Shown piece after piece: positions 1 to 10,029 of a stretch of DNA of 56,912 bases. A program made the translations under genes and the position numbers. Source of the DNA: Cellvibrionaceae bacterium (GTDB taxonomy: Bacteria; Pseudomonadota; Gammaproteobacteria; Pseudomonadales; Cellvibrionaceae); NCBI GenBank assembly GCA_024707385.1, contig JANPZW010000011.1:1-56912 (forward strand), in the 5' to 3' direction. Positions within the stretch are counted from its first letter, which is position 1. Each line of letters starts with the position of its first letter. The notes under the pieces were generated by a model. The model was not told where the DNA came from. It saw only the letters and a list, made by a program, of their open reading frames with translations, and searched no databases.

Positions 1-2006
1 TGTTTCGCTGGATGCAGCGCACCCAGATAGCCCACTTCCTGATCCCCCAGATAAATCCTCGCGGATTGCCCCGGATGCAACAACGTGGAATCCGTCCAGG
101 GCACAAACGAGACCTGCCGACCGCGTGCTGCGCACACCAAAAGGGTTTCCAGGTCGCCTTTGATATCAAAGAAGTCCATATCGCGGAATTTCTCTGCCCA
201 GCTCTGCGCTCTTACCGCTCCATACGCAAGGCCACCAAGCCGTTGATATTGCGCCACTGGCCCGGCAGATGTATCAAACACCATTCCCGCCTCAAACAGC
301 TTGGCGGCGGTTTGTTGTCGATTCAAATTATGCAGCAAGGTCTGCAACAGCCCTGGCAACAGGGACGTGCGCATAGTGGACATATCAGCACTAATGGGGT
401 TTTTAAGCACAACCGCGCTGACGTCCGGGTAGAGAGTAGCGTGGGTTTTCGGGTCGATGAAGCTATAGCTGATAACCTCGCGATAACCGCGGCTCACCAG
501 ATGCTGCTTCACATCCGCCAACGGCGTCTTCGCTTCCGTGTGAGATTCCAACCGAGTCGCAAAAGACATGGGTCGAGTGGGCAGATGGTCATAGCCGTAG
601 ACCCGGGCGACCTCCTCCAGAAGATCCTCTTCGATGCCAATATCGAAACGATAGCTGGGCACCTGGAACACCCAGCCCTCCTCATTTTCTTCCAACAGGG
701 TCAAACCCAAATGCCCCAGAATACCGACGGCATCCACGTCACCGGCCGGCAAGCCGAGTCCGGATTCCAACCGCGCCCGGCGCAAGCGCACAGAACGCAG
801 GGGCGGCCGACTTTTGTCATCCTGAGCCTGCACCACCGGCCCAGCCTCGCCGCCGACAATCTCCAAAAGAAGCTCCGTGGCGCGCTCGATCGCCAACGTC
901 TGCAACTGATGGTCTACGCCGCGCTCAAATCGGTGCGACGAATCAGTATGCAGACCATAGGAGCGCGCCTTACCCGCGATAGCCGCAGGTGAAAAGAACG
1001 CGCTCTCGAGGAATATATTTCGCGTGGTCTGGCCCACAGCGCTGTCGGCGCCACCCATAATTCCAGCCATGGCTAACGGCTTTGCATGATCCGCAATTAC
1101 CAAGGTGTCATTGCGCAGTGCGACTTCCTGGTCGTTCAACAACCTTAATGTGTCGCCCTCGCCCGCCATCCGCACCACTATGCCACCTTCGATACGGTCC
1201 AGATCAAAGGCGTGCATAGGCTGGCCGAGTTCCAACAATATGTAATTGGTGACATCGACAACGGCATCTATGCTGCGGATACCGCTGCGACGCAGTTTTT
1301 CACGCAGCCACAAGGGTGAAGGTCGAGTGATATCGATATTGCGAATGACCCGACCGGCATAAACCGGGCACTCCGAACCTGCGCGGAGCTCCACCCCGAG
1401 ACGCTCAGCGGACGATGGCTTTATTTCTGAAAATGCCGGAGCGGAAACCGGGGCGCGATTCAACACACCCACTTCCCGGGCCAAGCCCCGAATGCTCAAA
1501 CAATCGCCGCGATTAGGCGTGAGATCAATTTCGATCAACTGATCATCCAATTTGAGAAATTGCCGCAAATCAGCGCCGACTGGTGCATCAGAGGGCAACT
1601 CCCACAGACCGCTATCGTCTTCGCCGATTTGCAATTCGACTTGCGAACACAGCATGCCGAAAGACTCGACTCCGCGCAGTTTCGCTTTTTTAATTTTGAA
1701 ATCACTAGGCAGCTCAGCGCCTATGGTGGCGAAGGGAACTTTTATGCCCGGCCGGGCATTTGCCGCGCCACACACCACCTGCAACGTACCCTCGGAATGA
1801 CCCGCCACCTGGCAAATCCGCAGTTTTTCTGCATCTGGATGGGGTTCAGTAGCTAGAATCTCCCCGACAACAACGCCGGAAAACATTGCCGCCGCAGGCT
1901 CGACAGAGTCCACCTCCAAACCAGCCATTGTCAGCTGCGCCACCAACTCGGAGGTACTGATCTGGGGATCGACCCACTCTCTTAACCAAGCTTCACTAAT
2001 TTTCAT
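1..2006 (-). CDS. pheT: Phenylalanine--tRNA ligase beta subunit (3' end outside window)
   Basis: Beta subunit of the alpha2-beta2 phenylalanyl-tRNA synthetase, which charges tRNA-Phe in the cytoplasm. The reading frame is open from the ATG at 2006 to the left edge, about 668 codons of a family usually near 790, so roughly the last 120 residues lie outside the window. It opens with MKISEAWLREWVDP, followed by the tRNA-binding (EMAP-like) domain, the B3/B4 editing region (around PMHAFDLD) and the B5 region (TRPSPLWLREKLRRS and later VARVYGYDHLP). It follows pheS with a 46 nt gap and is clearly cotranscribed with it. No frameshift was seen in the visible part. Identification is secure from sequence and from the pheS neighbour. 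Confidence 0.95.
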   Translation of the reverse strand, partial: MKISEAWLREWVDPQISTSELVAQLTMAGLEVDSVEPAAAMFSGVVVGEILATEPHPDAEKLRICQVAGHSEGTLQVVCGAANARPGIKVPFATIGAELPSDFKIKKAKLRGVESFGMLCSQVELQIGEDDSGLWELPSDAPVGADLRQFLKLDDQLIEIDLTPNRGDCLSIRGLAREVGVLNRAPVSAPAFSEIKPSSAERLGVELRAGSECPVYAGRVIRNIDITRPSPLWLREKLRRSGIRSIDAVVDVTNYILLELGQPMHAFDLDRIEGGIVVRMAGEGDTLRLLNDQEVALRNDTLVIADHAKPLAMAGIMGGADSAVGQTTRNIFLESAFFSPAAIAGKARSYGLHTDSSHRFERGVDHQLQTLAIERATELLLEIVGGEAGPVVQAQDDKSRPPLRSVRLRRARLESGLGLPAGDVDAVGILGHLGLTLLEENEEGWVFQVPSYRFDIGIEEDLLEEVARVYGYDHLPTRPMSFATRLESHTEAKTPLADVKQHLVSRGYREVISYSFIDPKTHATLYPDVSAVVLKNPISADMSTMRTSLLPGLLQTLLHNLNRQQTAAKLFEAGMVFDTSAGPVAQYQRLGGLAYGAVRAQSWAEKFRDMDFFDIKGDLETLLVCAARGRQVSFVPWTDSTLLHPGQSARIYLGDQEVGYLGALHPAK

Positions 2007-2052
2007 AAATTATGCTGTCGTAAAATTCTGGAGGATTTCAGAAACGAGTGCG

Positions 2053-3066
<1,014 letters not shown>

Positions 3067-3177
3067 TTGGAGTATCCGATCAGAATCAAATGAACCGCTG
3101 CAACAGGCGGACGAGTTTTACAGAACCGAAAACAGCGCTGCGTAATAGATCTTAATTTCAGCAGCACTGTACATAAT

Positions 3178-3211
3178 AAAAAAGGGGAGGAAGCATGGCG
3201 CCCCTCCCCTT
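3178..3211 (-). terminator. Rho-independent terminator after rplT
   Basis: Read on the minus strand, a perfect 9 bp stem (AAGGGGAGG at 3203-3211 pairing with CCTCCCCTT at 3182-3190) is followed by a run of six T (3178-3183, overlapping the stem base). It lies 26 nt after the rplT stop and before pheS. It either ends the thrS-infC-rpmI-rplT transcript or works as an attenuator of pheST. No Phe-rich leader peptide like E. coli pheM is visible in front of it, so plain termination is the better reading. Confidence 0.8.
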
Positions 3212-3236
3212 CAGCGTTGCCAGGGACAACTGTAAA

Positions 3237-3597
3237 TCAGGCAGCCAGCGCTTGTTTTGCCGTATTCACAATCGCCGCAAATGCAGCTTTGTCATGCACC
3301 GCCAAATCGGCGAGAACACGACGGTCCAGAGCAACATTGGCCTTCTTCAGACCAGCGATCAAACGGCTGTAGCTCAAACCTTCAGCGCGTGACTGCGCAT
3401 TGATTCGAGTAATCCAAAGCGCACGAAAATCACGCTTTTTAACTCGACGATCGCGGTAGGCATATTGACCGGCTTTGATAACAGCTTGTTTGGCAACCCG
3501 GAATACGCGTGAGCGTGCTCCGTAATATCCTTTGGCTGCTTTCAAGATTTTTTTTGTGACTTTTACGCGCCGTTACACCACGTTTTACACGGGCCAT
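3237..3597 (-). CDS. rplT: 50S ribosomal protein L20, one frameshift
   Basis: Ribosomal protein L20, an early 23S rRNA binder needed for large-subunit assembly. In many bacteria it represses its own operon. The true start is the ATG at 3597 ([16 protein letters not shown]). A run of eight T on the plus strand (3548-3555) carries one base too many. Taking one out gives [17 protein letters not shown] and a continuous protein of about 119 residues, the family's usual size. Read without correction, only the last 102 residues appear. It sits 37 nt downstream of rpmI and is followed by a terminator. Confidence 0.94.
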
Positions 3598-3634
3598 AAA
3601 CTTTTCCTCTCAAATTGACAATAAATGTAGCGGC

Positions 3635-3829
3635 TTAGTTGGCGCGCAACATGCGTTTTACCAGCGGCTGGTCAGACACGTTCAACGTGCTGGTTCCACG
3701 CAACTGACGCTTACGCTTGGTCGTCATCTTGGTGAGGATGTGGCTTTTGAAAGCCCGCTTATGTTTGTAACCGGCGGCGGTTTTTTTAAACCGCTTGGCG
3801 GCACCACTGTGTACTTTAGCTTTTGGCAT
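3635..3829 (-). CDS. rpmI: 50S ribosomal protein L35
   Basis: Ribosomal protein L35, 64 residues, very basic ([20 protein letters not shown], then [14 protein letters not shown]). Length and sequence are typical and the frame is intact. It lies between infC (71 nt upstream) and rplT (37 nt downstream) in the universal infC-rpmI-rplT order, where translation is usually coupled and subject to L20 autoregulation. I did not try to fold the L20 pseudoknot. Confidence 0.97.
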   Translation of the reverse strand: MPKAKVHSGAAKRFKKTAAGYKHKRAFKSHILTKMTTKRKRQLRGTSTLNVSDQPLVKRMLRAN

Positions 3830-3900
3830 GGATAAATCTCCGCATTTGTGTGCATAAGCACAGGTTTTTAGGAAAACAACAAGGCAGCTAAAAAGCCCTG

Positions 3901-4447
3901 TTATTTCTTCTTCTTCGGGGCAATCACCATTACGATCTGGCGACCTTCCATCTTGGGTTGCTGTTCAACAGCACCCAAGTCTTCAAGGTCTTTTTCGATG
4001 CGTTGCATCATTTCCATTCCCAGCTCCTGGTGGGCAAGTTCCCGACCGCGAAACCGCAGCGAAACTTTGGCCTTATCCCCGTTTTCAAGGAAACGTATCA
4101 GGTTGCGCAGCTTTTACCTGATAGTCCCCCTCCTCCGTCCCTGGACGAAATTTCATTTCTTTTATCTGCTGTTGCTTCTGCTTCTTCTTAGCAGCCGCCT
4201 TGGATTTCTTGATTTCAAAAAGGTGCTTACCGTAATCCATCACCTTACAAACGATCGGTTCCGCCTCCACGGCTATGGCGACCAGATCAAGATTGGCTGC
4301 CTTGGCTGCGGCCAGAGCTTCATCAATTGAAACAATACCAACCTGCTGTCCATCAGCGGCAATCAGACGAACTTCTTTCGCCTGAATCTGATCATTGATC
4401 ATGGCCTTTTTTGCGCGGGGGGCCTTTCCGTTGTCTTTGTTAATAAT
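3901..4447 (-). CDS. infC: Translation initiation factor IF-3, AUU start, one frameshift
   Basis: IF-3 binds the 30S subunit, prevents premature 50S joining and checks the start codon. No ATG fits the expected N-terminus. Instead an AGGAG is followed after 7 nt by ATT at 4445-4447 (a second ATT is adjacent at 4442-4444), then [19 protein letters not shown]. The AUU start is the known self-regulatory device of infC. The frame breaks at a run of four T (4112-4115). Removing one base turns [11 protein letters not shown] into [15 protein letters not shown] and continues to the conserved end [10 protein letters not shown]. Corrected length is about 181 residues, normal. It follows thrS after 39 nt. 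Confidence 0.93.
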
Positions 4448-4486
4448 AAGGTGCTCCTCTTAAATTGATATCAACCAGAGTTTCTG

Positions 4487-6406
4487 TCAGTGAGTGATGC
4501 GGCCGCGCTTGGCGATATCCGCCGCGAGTCGCTCACTGAAATCCGCCAAACTCATAAAACCCAGGTCCTGGCCTTCACGCGTTCTGACTGCCAAGGTGCC
4601 TTTTTCCATCTCCTGATCACCAACAATGATCAGGTATGGCGTCCTCTGGATCGTGTGCTCGCGGATTTTAAAGCCGATCTTTTCATTTCTCAAGTCGGAG
4701 AAGACGCGGAAGCCCTTGTTTTTAAGGGAATTCTCAACAGATCTTGCATATTCCGCCTGATTATCCGTGATATTCATGACCACCGCCTGCTCCGGTGCGA
4801 GCCAAGCGGGGAAGGCACCTTCGTAGTGCTCAATCAAAATCCCAATGAAACGCTCAAAAAGATCCGAGAATCGCGCGATGGAGCATTACCGGGGTCTGGC
4901 GCGATCCATCCTCGGCAACAAATTGCGCATCGAGTCGGGCCGGCATGGAGAAATCCACCTGAATCGTGCCGCACTGCCAGACTCGCCCAATACAGTCTTT
5001 GAGGGAGAATTCGATCTTGGGTCCGTAAAACGCGCCTTCGCCCGGCAGCAATTGCCAAGCGAGACCTTTGGCATCAAGTGCGTCGGCCAGCGCCTTTTCC
5101 GCCTTATCCCAAACAGCATCACTACCCACGCGCTGCTCGGGACGGGTCGACAGACGGATAATTACATCGGTGAAACCGAAGTCAGCATAGACGCTGAACA
5201 GAAGATCTGTAAAACGCGAGACCTCCTCTTGGATCATCGACTCGCTACAAAAAATATGGGCGTCGTCCTGGACAAAACCACGCACTCGCATCAATCCCTG
5301 CAAAGTGCCCGAAGCCTCATTGCGGTGACATGAGCCAAACTCCGCCAGCCTGAGCGGCAGATCCCGGTAGCTCTTCAAGCCCTGATTGAATACTTGAATG
5401 TGGCAGGGACAGTTCATCGGCTTGACTGCGTAATCGCGAGATTCCGATTCGACGGTGAACATATTGCTGCGGAACTTATCCCAATGGCCCGACCGCTCCC
5501 ACAATGTGCGATCTACGATTTGCGGAGTTTTGATCTCCTTATAACCATTGGAACGCTGAATCTCGCGCATGTAGCTTTCGATGGCGGTGTACAGCATCCA
5601 GCCGCGCGGGTGCCAGAACACCATACCCGGAGCCTCTTCCTGCATATGAAAGAGATCGAATTTTTTACCCAACTTGCGGTGATCGCGCTTTTCAGCCTCT
5701 TCCAGACGATGGAGATAGGCCGCCAGATCCTTTTTATTGGCCCAAGCCGTGCCGTAGATCCGCTGCAGCATTTCATTCTTGGAGTCACCACGCCAATAAG
5801 CGCCAGCCACTTTCATCAACTTGAAATGCCCGAGCTTGCCAGTCGCAGGAACATGCGGGCCGCGACAAAGGTCTTCAAAATCCCCTGACGATAGAGTGAC
5901 AAAGACTCGTCACTGGGGATGGATTCGATGATTTCCGCCTTGTACTGCTCACCTAACCCTTTGAAAAACGCAACCGCCTCATCACGCGTCAACACCCGGC
6001 GCTGCACCGGGATGTTCTGCTCCACCAGCTCGCTCATCCGCTGCTCTATGGCGGCTAGATCTTCCGGCGTGAAGGGACGTTTATAGGCAAAGTCGTAATA
6101 AAAGCCGTCGTCGATGACTGGACCTATAGTGACCTGGGCTTCAGGGAAAAGCTGTTTGACTGCCTGTGCGAGCAGATGCGCGCTGGAGTGGCGTATTACA
6201 TCAAGCCCTTCCGCAGACTTATCGGTGATGATGGAAACCGAAGCATCGCGCTCAATGTGATAACTGGCATCCACCGTTTTGCCGTCTACCACGCCGGCCA
6301 GGGTCGCTTTGGCGAGACCGGGACCTATGGACTGCGCCAAGTCCATCACCGTAAGCGGTTCAGGGAAGCTGCGCTGAGAGCCATCGGGCAGAGTGATCAG
6401 AGGCAT
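4487..6406 (-). CDS. thrS: Threonine--tRNA ligase, two frameshifts
   Basis: Threonyl-tRNA synthetase, cytoplasmic. Order: TGS domain ([17 protein letters not shown]), the editing domain with [16 protein letters not shown], the class II catalytic core with the zinc-binding region near [11 protein letters not shown], and the anticodon-binding domain ending RGRITH. Two compensating indels split it: one G is missing at the C4 run 5882-5885 (restoring [20 protein letters not shown]), and one base too many sits in the A5 run 4856-4860 (restoring [19 protein letters not shown]). Corrected length is 639 residues, normal. First gene of the translation operon, with a good promoter upstream. Confidence 0.95.
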
Positions 6407-6479
6407 CGGTATTCCTTGGTTCAGTGGTGACCCCTACCAAAGGCCACATGAATGAGACAGGCGAAAAAGTGAGTCGCGC

Positions 6480-6508
6480 AGTATATAGAAGCCGCTTCAG
6501 AATGCCAA
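6480..6508 (-). promoter_or_regulatory. Sigma-70 type promoter for thrS
   Basis: On the minus strand TTGGCA (6503-6508) and TATACT (6480-6485) are separated by exactly 17 nt, a near-consensus sigma-70 promoter. Transcription would start near 6473, leaving a leader of roughly 67 nt before the thrS ATG. The leader could carry ThrS autoregulation as in E. coli. I did not identify an anticodon-like hairpin. Confidence 0.7.
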
Positions 6509-6578
6509 TTTTTCAGGCGAGGGGCATTGAATCCGGCGTCAGACATGAATAGAGAAGCATCAGAAGAGGCCTAAACGA

Positions 6579-7622
6579 TCAAACGTCCTGCAAAAGTTCA
6601 CAAGCCCAAGTATAGGCCGACTGCCAGCGTAACGTTCTTTGTAATGCCGCCAGAGATTCTGCAGGCGGTGCTCCACGCGCCCTCATCCTCTGGAGACGAT
6701 CATTGGTCGGATACGCAACGCCATTCAACCGTTCGATGACTTCAATGGCGCGCCTGGGTTGATTACATACCAAAACGGCGTCACAACCGGCATTCAACGC
6801 CGCCTCAGCCCTGTCGCGATGATCACCTATCACCGCTGCCCCCTCCATCGACAAATCGTCACTGAAGATAATGCCGGAGAAATTGAGCTGCTGACGCAGC
6901 ACTTTCTGCAACCAGAACGGCGAAAAGCCTACAGGATTGGGGTCGATTGAAGAAAACAACAGATGCCCTGGCATAACTCCATCCGCCAGAGGCAACAAGT
7001 CCCGGAATGACGACATATCCTCCTGCCACACCTCCTCAAAGGTGCGTTCATCCACCGGCAGCTCTTCGTGACTATCTTCCTCCACAGAGCCATGACCGGG
7101 AAAATGCTTCAAGGTAGTCGCCATGCCGGCTTCTACCATACCTTCTATGTAAGCTTTACCCAAAGCCGAAACCCGGGTTATATCTCTACTAAACGCGCGA
7201 TCACCAATAACGGAGCTATAGGAATCATCCGCATCAATCACAGGCGCAAAGCTGATATCGACCCCACAGGCACGCACCTCCGCCGCCATCAGCCACGCCA
7301 GATCGCGCGCCACAGTGATACTTTCGGCCGGCGTACGCTCATGCAGATCGCCCATAGCCCGCAAAGGCGGGAGACGGGTGAAGCCCTCTTTGAAACGCTG
7401 GACTCGCCCGCCCTCCTGATCGACAGCCAACATCAAATTCGGCCGTTTGGAGCGTATGCGCTGGACGAGGTAGGTGAGCTGTTCTGGAGACTCAAAGTTG
7501 CGGCGAAAAAAAATAACACCGCCCACCTGAGGGTGCTGCAACACTTCCGCCTCATCCTCAAGCAGCTCTTTGCCGGCGAGATCCAGCACCACCGGACCGA
7601 GAGGATAGTTAGGCATGGGCAT
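6579..7622 (-). CDS. nagZ: Beta-N-acetylhexosaminidase (muropeptide recycling)
   Basis: Glycoside hydrolase family 3 enzyme of the cytoplasm. It removes N-acetylglucosamine from anhydro-muropeptides during cell-wall recycling, and its products feed AmpR-type beta-lactamase signalling where that exists. The 347-residue protein has the family landmarks LAVDQEGGRVQRF, the His-loop KHFPGHGS and the nucleophile loop FSDDLSMEGA (Asp near residue 250). Two ATG codons (7622 and 7616) could start it. Both overlap the end of psrA, so translation is probably coupled. The nagZ-psrA-lexA neighbourhood matches Pseudomonas. Confidence 0.94.
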   Translation of the reverse strand: MPMPNYPLGPVVLDLAGKELLEDEAEVLQHPQVGGVIFFRRNFESPEQLTYLVQRIRSKRPNLMLAVDQEGGRVQRFKEGFTRLPPLRAMGDLHERTPAESITVARDLAWLMAAEVRACGVDISFAPVIDADDSYSSVIGDRAFSRDITRVSALGKAYIEGMVEAGMATTLKHFPGHGSVEEDSHEELPVDERTFEEVWQEDMSSFRDLLPLADGVMPGHLLFSSIDPNPVGFSPFWLQKVLRQQLNFSGIIFSDDLSMEGAAVIGDHRDRAEAALNAGCDAVLVCNQPRRAIEVIERLNGVAYPTNDRLQRMRARGAPPAESLAALQRTLRWQSAYTWACELLQDV

Positions 7623-8259
7623 AGCTCGGGCTGCTCAACAAGCCGCTCAACCCATCCACCAGATAACCCAATGCCAGATTCATATCTGTATCCGCGCCGT
7701 GGTCCTCCTGGAGAATTGCCTGAATTGACTCAAAACTGCCGAGAGTGAAGATGGAAGCTCCGAGGATAAAATTGAGACGCCAATAAAAGACGATAGGATC
7801 CAACTCAGGCTGGGTTTTCTTGAGCCACCCGGTATAACGGTTGTAGGTTGCACCATAGCTGTGCGCAAGATAAGTTCGAAGATGTTGTTGCGACTGTGTA
7901 TAAGCAAGCCCCAACAAGCGCATGAATCGTTGCGGTTTTTCGTGAATCGAACTCACTGATTCAGTAAGAGAATCAATCAAAATACGCAGCAAGCGCTCTA
8001 CCCCCGGAACCTGTCCCGGAGCCAGGGTGCCCTCCATGTCGCTCAGTCGTCGCTCAAGCTCGCGGCAAAACGGCGACAGAAACTGACTGAAAACAGCTTG
8101 AATCAGGGATTTTTTGGTACCAAAGTGATAGTTAACCGCAGCGAGATTGACATCCGCCATCCCCGTGATGGTACGCAGTGATGTTTCAGCGAACCCACGC
8201 TCCGCAAATAATATGGTTGCCGCTCTCAATATCCGTTCGACCGTTTCACTATTGGCCAT
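7609..8259 (-). CDS. psrA: TetR-family regulator, PsrA-like
   Basis: The N-terminal TetR helix-turn-helix (NSETVERILRAATILFAERG, then NLAAVNYHFGTKKSLIQAVF) and the position between nagZ and lexA match PsrA, the pseudomonad long-chain fatty-acid-responsive repressor of beta-oxidation genes and activator of rpoS. About 216 residues. I chose the ATG at 8259 (MANSET) because PsrA proteins begin there. The frame is open upstream to 8349, with further ATGs at 8265 and 8277, and ribosome-binding signals do not decide between them. The fadAB operon that flanks this region in P. aeruginosa is absent here. A palindrome just upstream (8299-8330) may be an operator. Ligand and targets are inferred by homology. 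Confidence 0.8.
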   Translation of the reverse strand: MANSETVERILRAATILFAERGFAETSLRTITGMADVNLAAVNYHFGTKKSLIQAVFSQFLSPFCRELERRLSDMEGTLAPGQVPGVERLLRILIDSLTESVSSIHEKPQRFMRLLGLAYTQSQQHLRTYLAHSYGATYNRYTGWLKKTQPELDPIVFYWRLNFILGASIFTLGSFESIQAILQEDHGADTDMNLALGYLVDGLSGLLSSPSYAHA

Positions 8260-8298
8260 ACGCATTACCCGTCCCATGTCGTAAAGAGCGGAAAAATA

Positions 8299-8330
8299 CG
8301 CGTTTTTTTGCAAATTTGTCAAGAAACGCG
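8299..8330. promoter_or_regulatory. Inverted repeat upstream of psrA, possible operator
   Basis: CGCGTTT (8299-8305) and AAACGCG (8324-8330) form inverted half-sites 18 nt apart, centred on an AT-rich CAAATTTG core. The repeat is 39 nt upstream of the chosen psrA start. TetR regulators often bind such palindromes at their own promoter, and PsrA sites contain GAAAC/GTTTC half-sites, but this match is loose. One arm abuts a run of seven T, which may itself contain an indel error. Confidence 0.35.
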
Positions 8331-8505
8331 CTGCTTTACCTGCGCACAACGCGGGTTGGACCGGGGCAACTCATGCAATCTTTTTATTTGTATTTCAAGG
8401 CATATAGCCAATTATTCACACCCTATACGTTCGTCGCGGAAATGGGCACAAATGCGAATAACGTGTTAGCTTATTTTTGTACCCATTCACAAGGAGTTGC
8501 AGACC

Positions 8506-8841
8506 ATGATGTTGCACTCACCCGAAATCGGCGCCTGGTATAGGCAACGGTATTCCAGCGCGAGCTTTGAAGTCGTGGCTTTGGACGAGACCCACGGCAC
8601 GATCGAAATCCAATACACCGACGGGGATCTTGGTGAACTGGATTTGGCCGAATGGGAAATCGGTCGATTCATTGACATACCGCCACCGGATGACGCTCTC
8701 AGCATTCTGGGGATGAACCAGGATCCAGAGGAAGGCTGGGACGACGATATGTTATCGGAGGATCCGCTGTTTGATGCATCTGATCGGTACGACTGGGCCG
8801 ATAATACCGACTTTGAAAACATTACCTCTTCAAGAGACTGA
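8506..8841 (+). CDS. Conserved acidic hypothetical protein, DUF6763-like
   Basis: A small protein of 111 residues with many Asp and Glu (for example DPEEGWDDDML). The N-terminal half (IGAWYRQRYSSASFEVVALD, then IEIQYTDGDLGELDL) resembles the DUF6763 family of gammaproteobacteria; I make that assignment from memory. No catalytic motif, signal peptide or membrane segment is visible. The ATG at 8506 is preceded by AAGGAG with a 9 nt spacing; the in-frame TTG at 8497 is too close to that site. It is transcribed in the same direction as lexA and ends 93 nt before it, but the LexA operators lie between them. Function unknown. Confidence 0.8.
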   Translation: MMLHSPEIGAWYRQRYSSASFEVVALDETHGTIEIQYTDGDLGELDLAEWEIGRFIDIPPPDDALSILGMNQDPEEGWDDDMLSEDPLFDASDRYDWADNTDFENITSSRD

Positions 8842-8880
8842 TCACAAATCCAGCCCGCCCTGCTTGTCTTGCCGCAAATA

Positions 8881-8915
8881 CTGTATATAATCACAGTTAC
8901 TGTACAAACCAACAG
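8881..8915 (+). promoter_or_regulatory. Two tandem LexA operators and lexA promoter
   Basis: Two perfect CTGT-N8-ACAG LexA boxes stand 3 nt apart: 8881-8896 and 8900-8915. The first contains a consensus TATAAT (8886-8891) with a plausible TTGTCT -35 at 8864-8869, so bound LexA would block RNA polymerase directly. The lexA ATG is 19 nt after the second box. Double boxes at lexA are known from E. coli and allow tight autoregulation. Confidence 0.9.
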
Positions 8916-8934
8916 ACCTGTTGCGGAGAATGAC

Positions 8935-9537
8935 ATGAGCGATCTCACCCAGAGACAGCGGCAAGTGTTTGAGCTGATCAAGGATCAGATTGAAGAAACC
9001 GGCTACCCCCCTACTCGAGCAGAGATTGCCCAGATGCTGGGTTTTCGCTCCGCTAACGCCGCCGAGGAGCACATTAAGGCTCTGGCCCGCAAAGGTGTCA
9101 TTGAAATTGTTGAAGGCGCATCACGCGGCATACGCCTGCCGGAAAGCGCGCGGGGAATTCCTCTGATTGGCCGTGTCGCCGCCGGCAATCCCATACTGGC
9201 ACAGCAGCACATAGAGGAATATTGCTCCATTCCGGAGACTTTTTTTCATCCGCGCGCCGACTACCTTTTACGCGTCCACGGCATGAGTATGAAAGATGCC
9301 GGAATACTGGATGGCGACCTGCTTGCAGTCCATCAAACTCAGCAGGTTCATAATAACGACATAGTGGTTGCGCGAATTGAAGATGAAGTCACCGTCAAAC
9401 GTTTTCGTCGAGAGCGCAACCGCTCGACAGTCGAACTGTGGCCGGAAAATCCCGAATTCAATGTCATTACTGTTGATTTGCGGGATGAGAATTTTGTTAT
9501 AGAAGGTTTGAGCGTCGGAGTTATCCGAAGGAGCTGA
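8935..9537 (+). CDS. lexA: LexA repressor of the SOS response
   Basis: Represses SOS genes and inactivates itself when RecA filaments form on single-stranded DNA. The 200-residue protein has the winged-helix DNA-binding domain ([15 protein letters not shown] to about residue 70), the self-cleavage site Ala83-Gly84 in GRVAAGNP, and the Ser118 (GMSMKD) / Lys155 (EVTVKRF) dyad of the S24 peptidase fold. The ATG at 8935 was chosen because it gives the canonical N-terminus, although the frame is open further upstream. It forms an operon with sulA (4 nt gap) behind two LexA boxes, so it is autoregulated. Confidence 0.97.
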   Translation: MSDLTQRQRQVFELIKDQIEETGYPPTRAEIAQMLGFRSANAAEEHIKALARKGVIEIVEGASRGIRLPESARGIPLIGRVAAGNPILAQQHIEEYCSIPETFFHPRADYLLRVHGMSMKDAGILDGDLLAVHQTQQVHNNDIVVARIEDEVTVKRFRRERNRSTVELWPENPEFNVITVDLRDENFVIEGLSVGVIRRS

Positions 9538-9541
9538 TCAT

Positions 9542-9964
9542 ATGCGATACGCCGCAAGTGCCAGTGAACCATTGCAAACCAGTGCCTCCCCAGTGGGAGG
9601 AATTACCGAAATTGTATTGCCCGACAGTCAGAGCTCATCAATCTATCTGCCGTCGCTCGCTTTTTTAAGCTCGCAAACCAGCGGGCGTTGGTTGACCTGG
9701 CTGGTGCCGCGCTGCATGGACAGAACCAAACTGATGCAATACGGTTTTGATCTGAAGCGAACCCGCTTTATCTATCCCGCCAGTCAAGAAGATTGTTTCC
9801 AGCTGATCTGGAAAGCACTTGCAGAAGGCAATAGCCACACAGTTGTTGGCAGTCCCGGTCGCCTTCCTGAAAATCTGTTGAACAAGCTTGAAAATGCGGC
9901 GCGAGCCGGGCGCTGCAATGGTCTTCTGCTGCGCTACCGGGAGTCGGGGTCAGGAACCGCTTAA
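9542..9964 (+). CDS. sulA: SulA-like cell division inhibitor
   Basis: SOS-induced protein that binds FtsZ and stops septation while DNA is repaired. At 140 residues it is shorter than E. coli SulA (about 169) but in the range of the Pseudomonas protein. The central segment SGRWLTWLVPRCMDRTKLMQ fits the FtsZ-interacting core of the family. The start lies 4 nt after the lexA stop, so it is controlled by the same two LexA operators. No lon gene is in the window. The name rests on sequence plus the lexA-sulA arrangement. Confidence 0.85.
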   Translation: MRYAASASEPLQTSASPVGGITEIVLPDSQSSSIYLPSLAFLSSQTSGRWLTWLVPRCMDRTKLMQYGFDLKRTRFIYPASQEDCFQLIWKALAEGNSHTVVGSPGRLPENLLNKLENAARAGRCNGLLLRYRESGSGTA

Positions 9965-10029
9965 AAAGCGTAGGAGGGATATCCAGGAACAATCGACAAC
10001 ATTTGGTCGGCGCAAGTGTTTATTGGGTA

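Noticed and set aside
12..992. 326-residue open frame on the plus strand at the left edge
   Set aside because: It lies opposite pheT, which reads as an authentic synthetase without interruption. The antisense frame has no recognisable domain.
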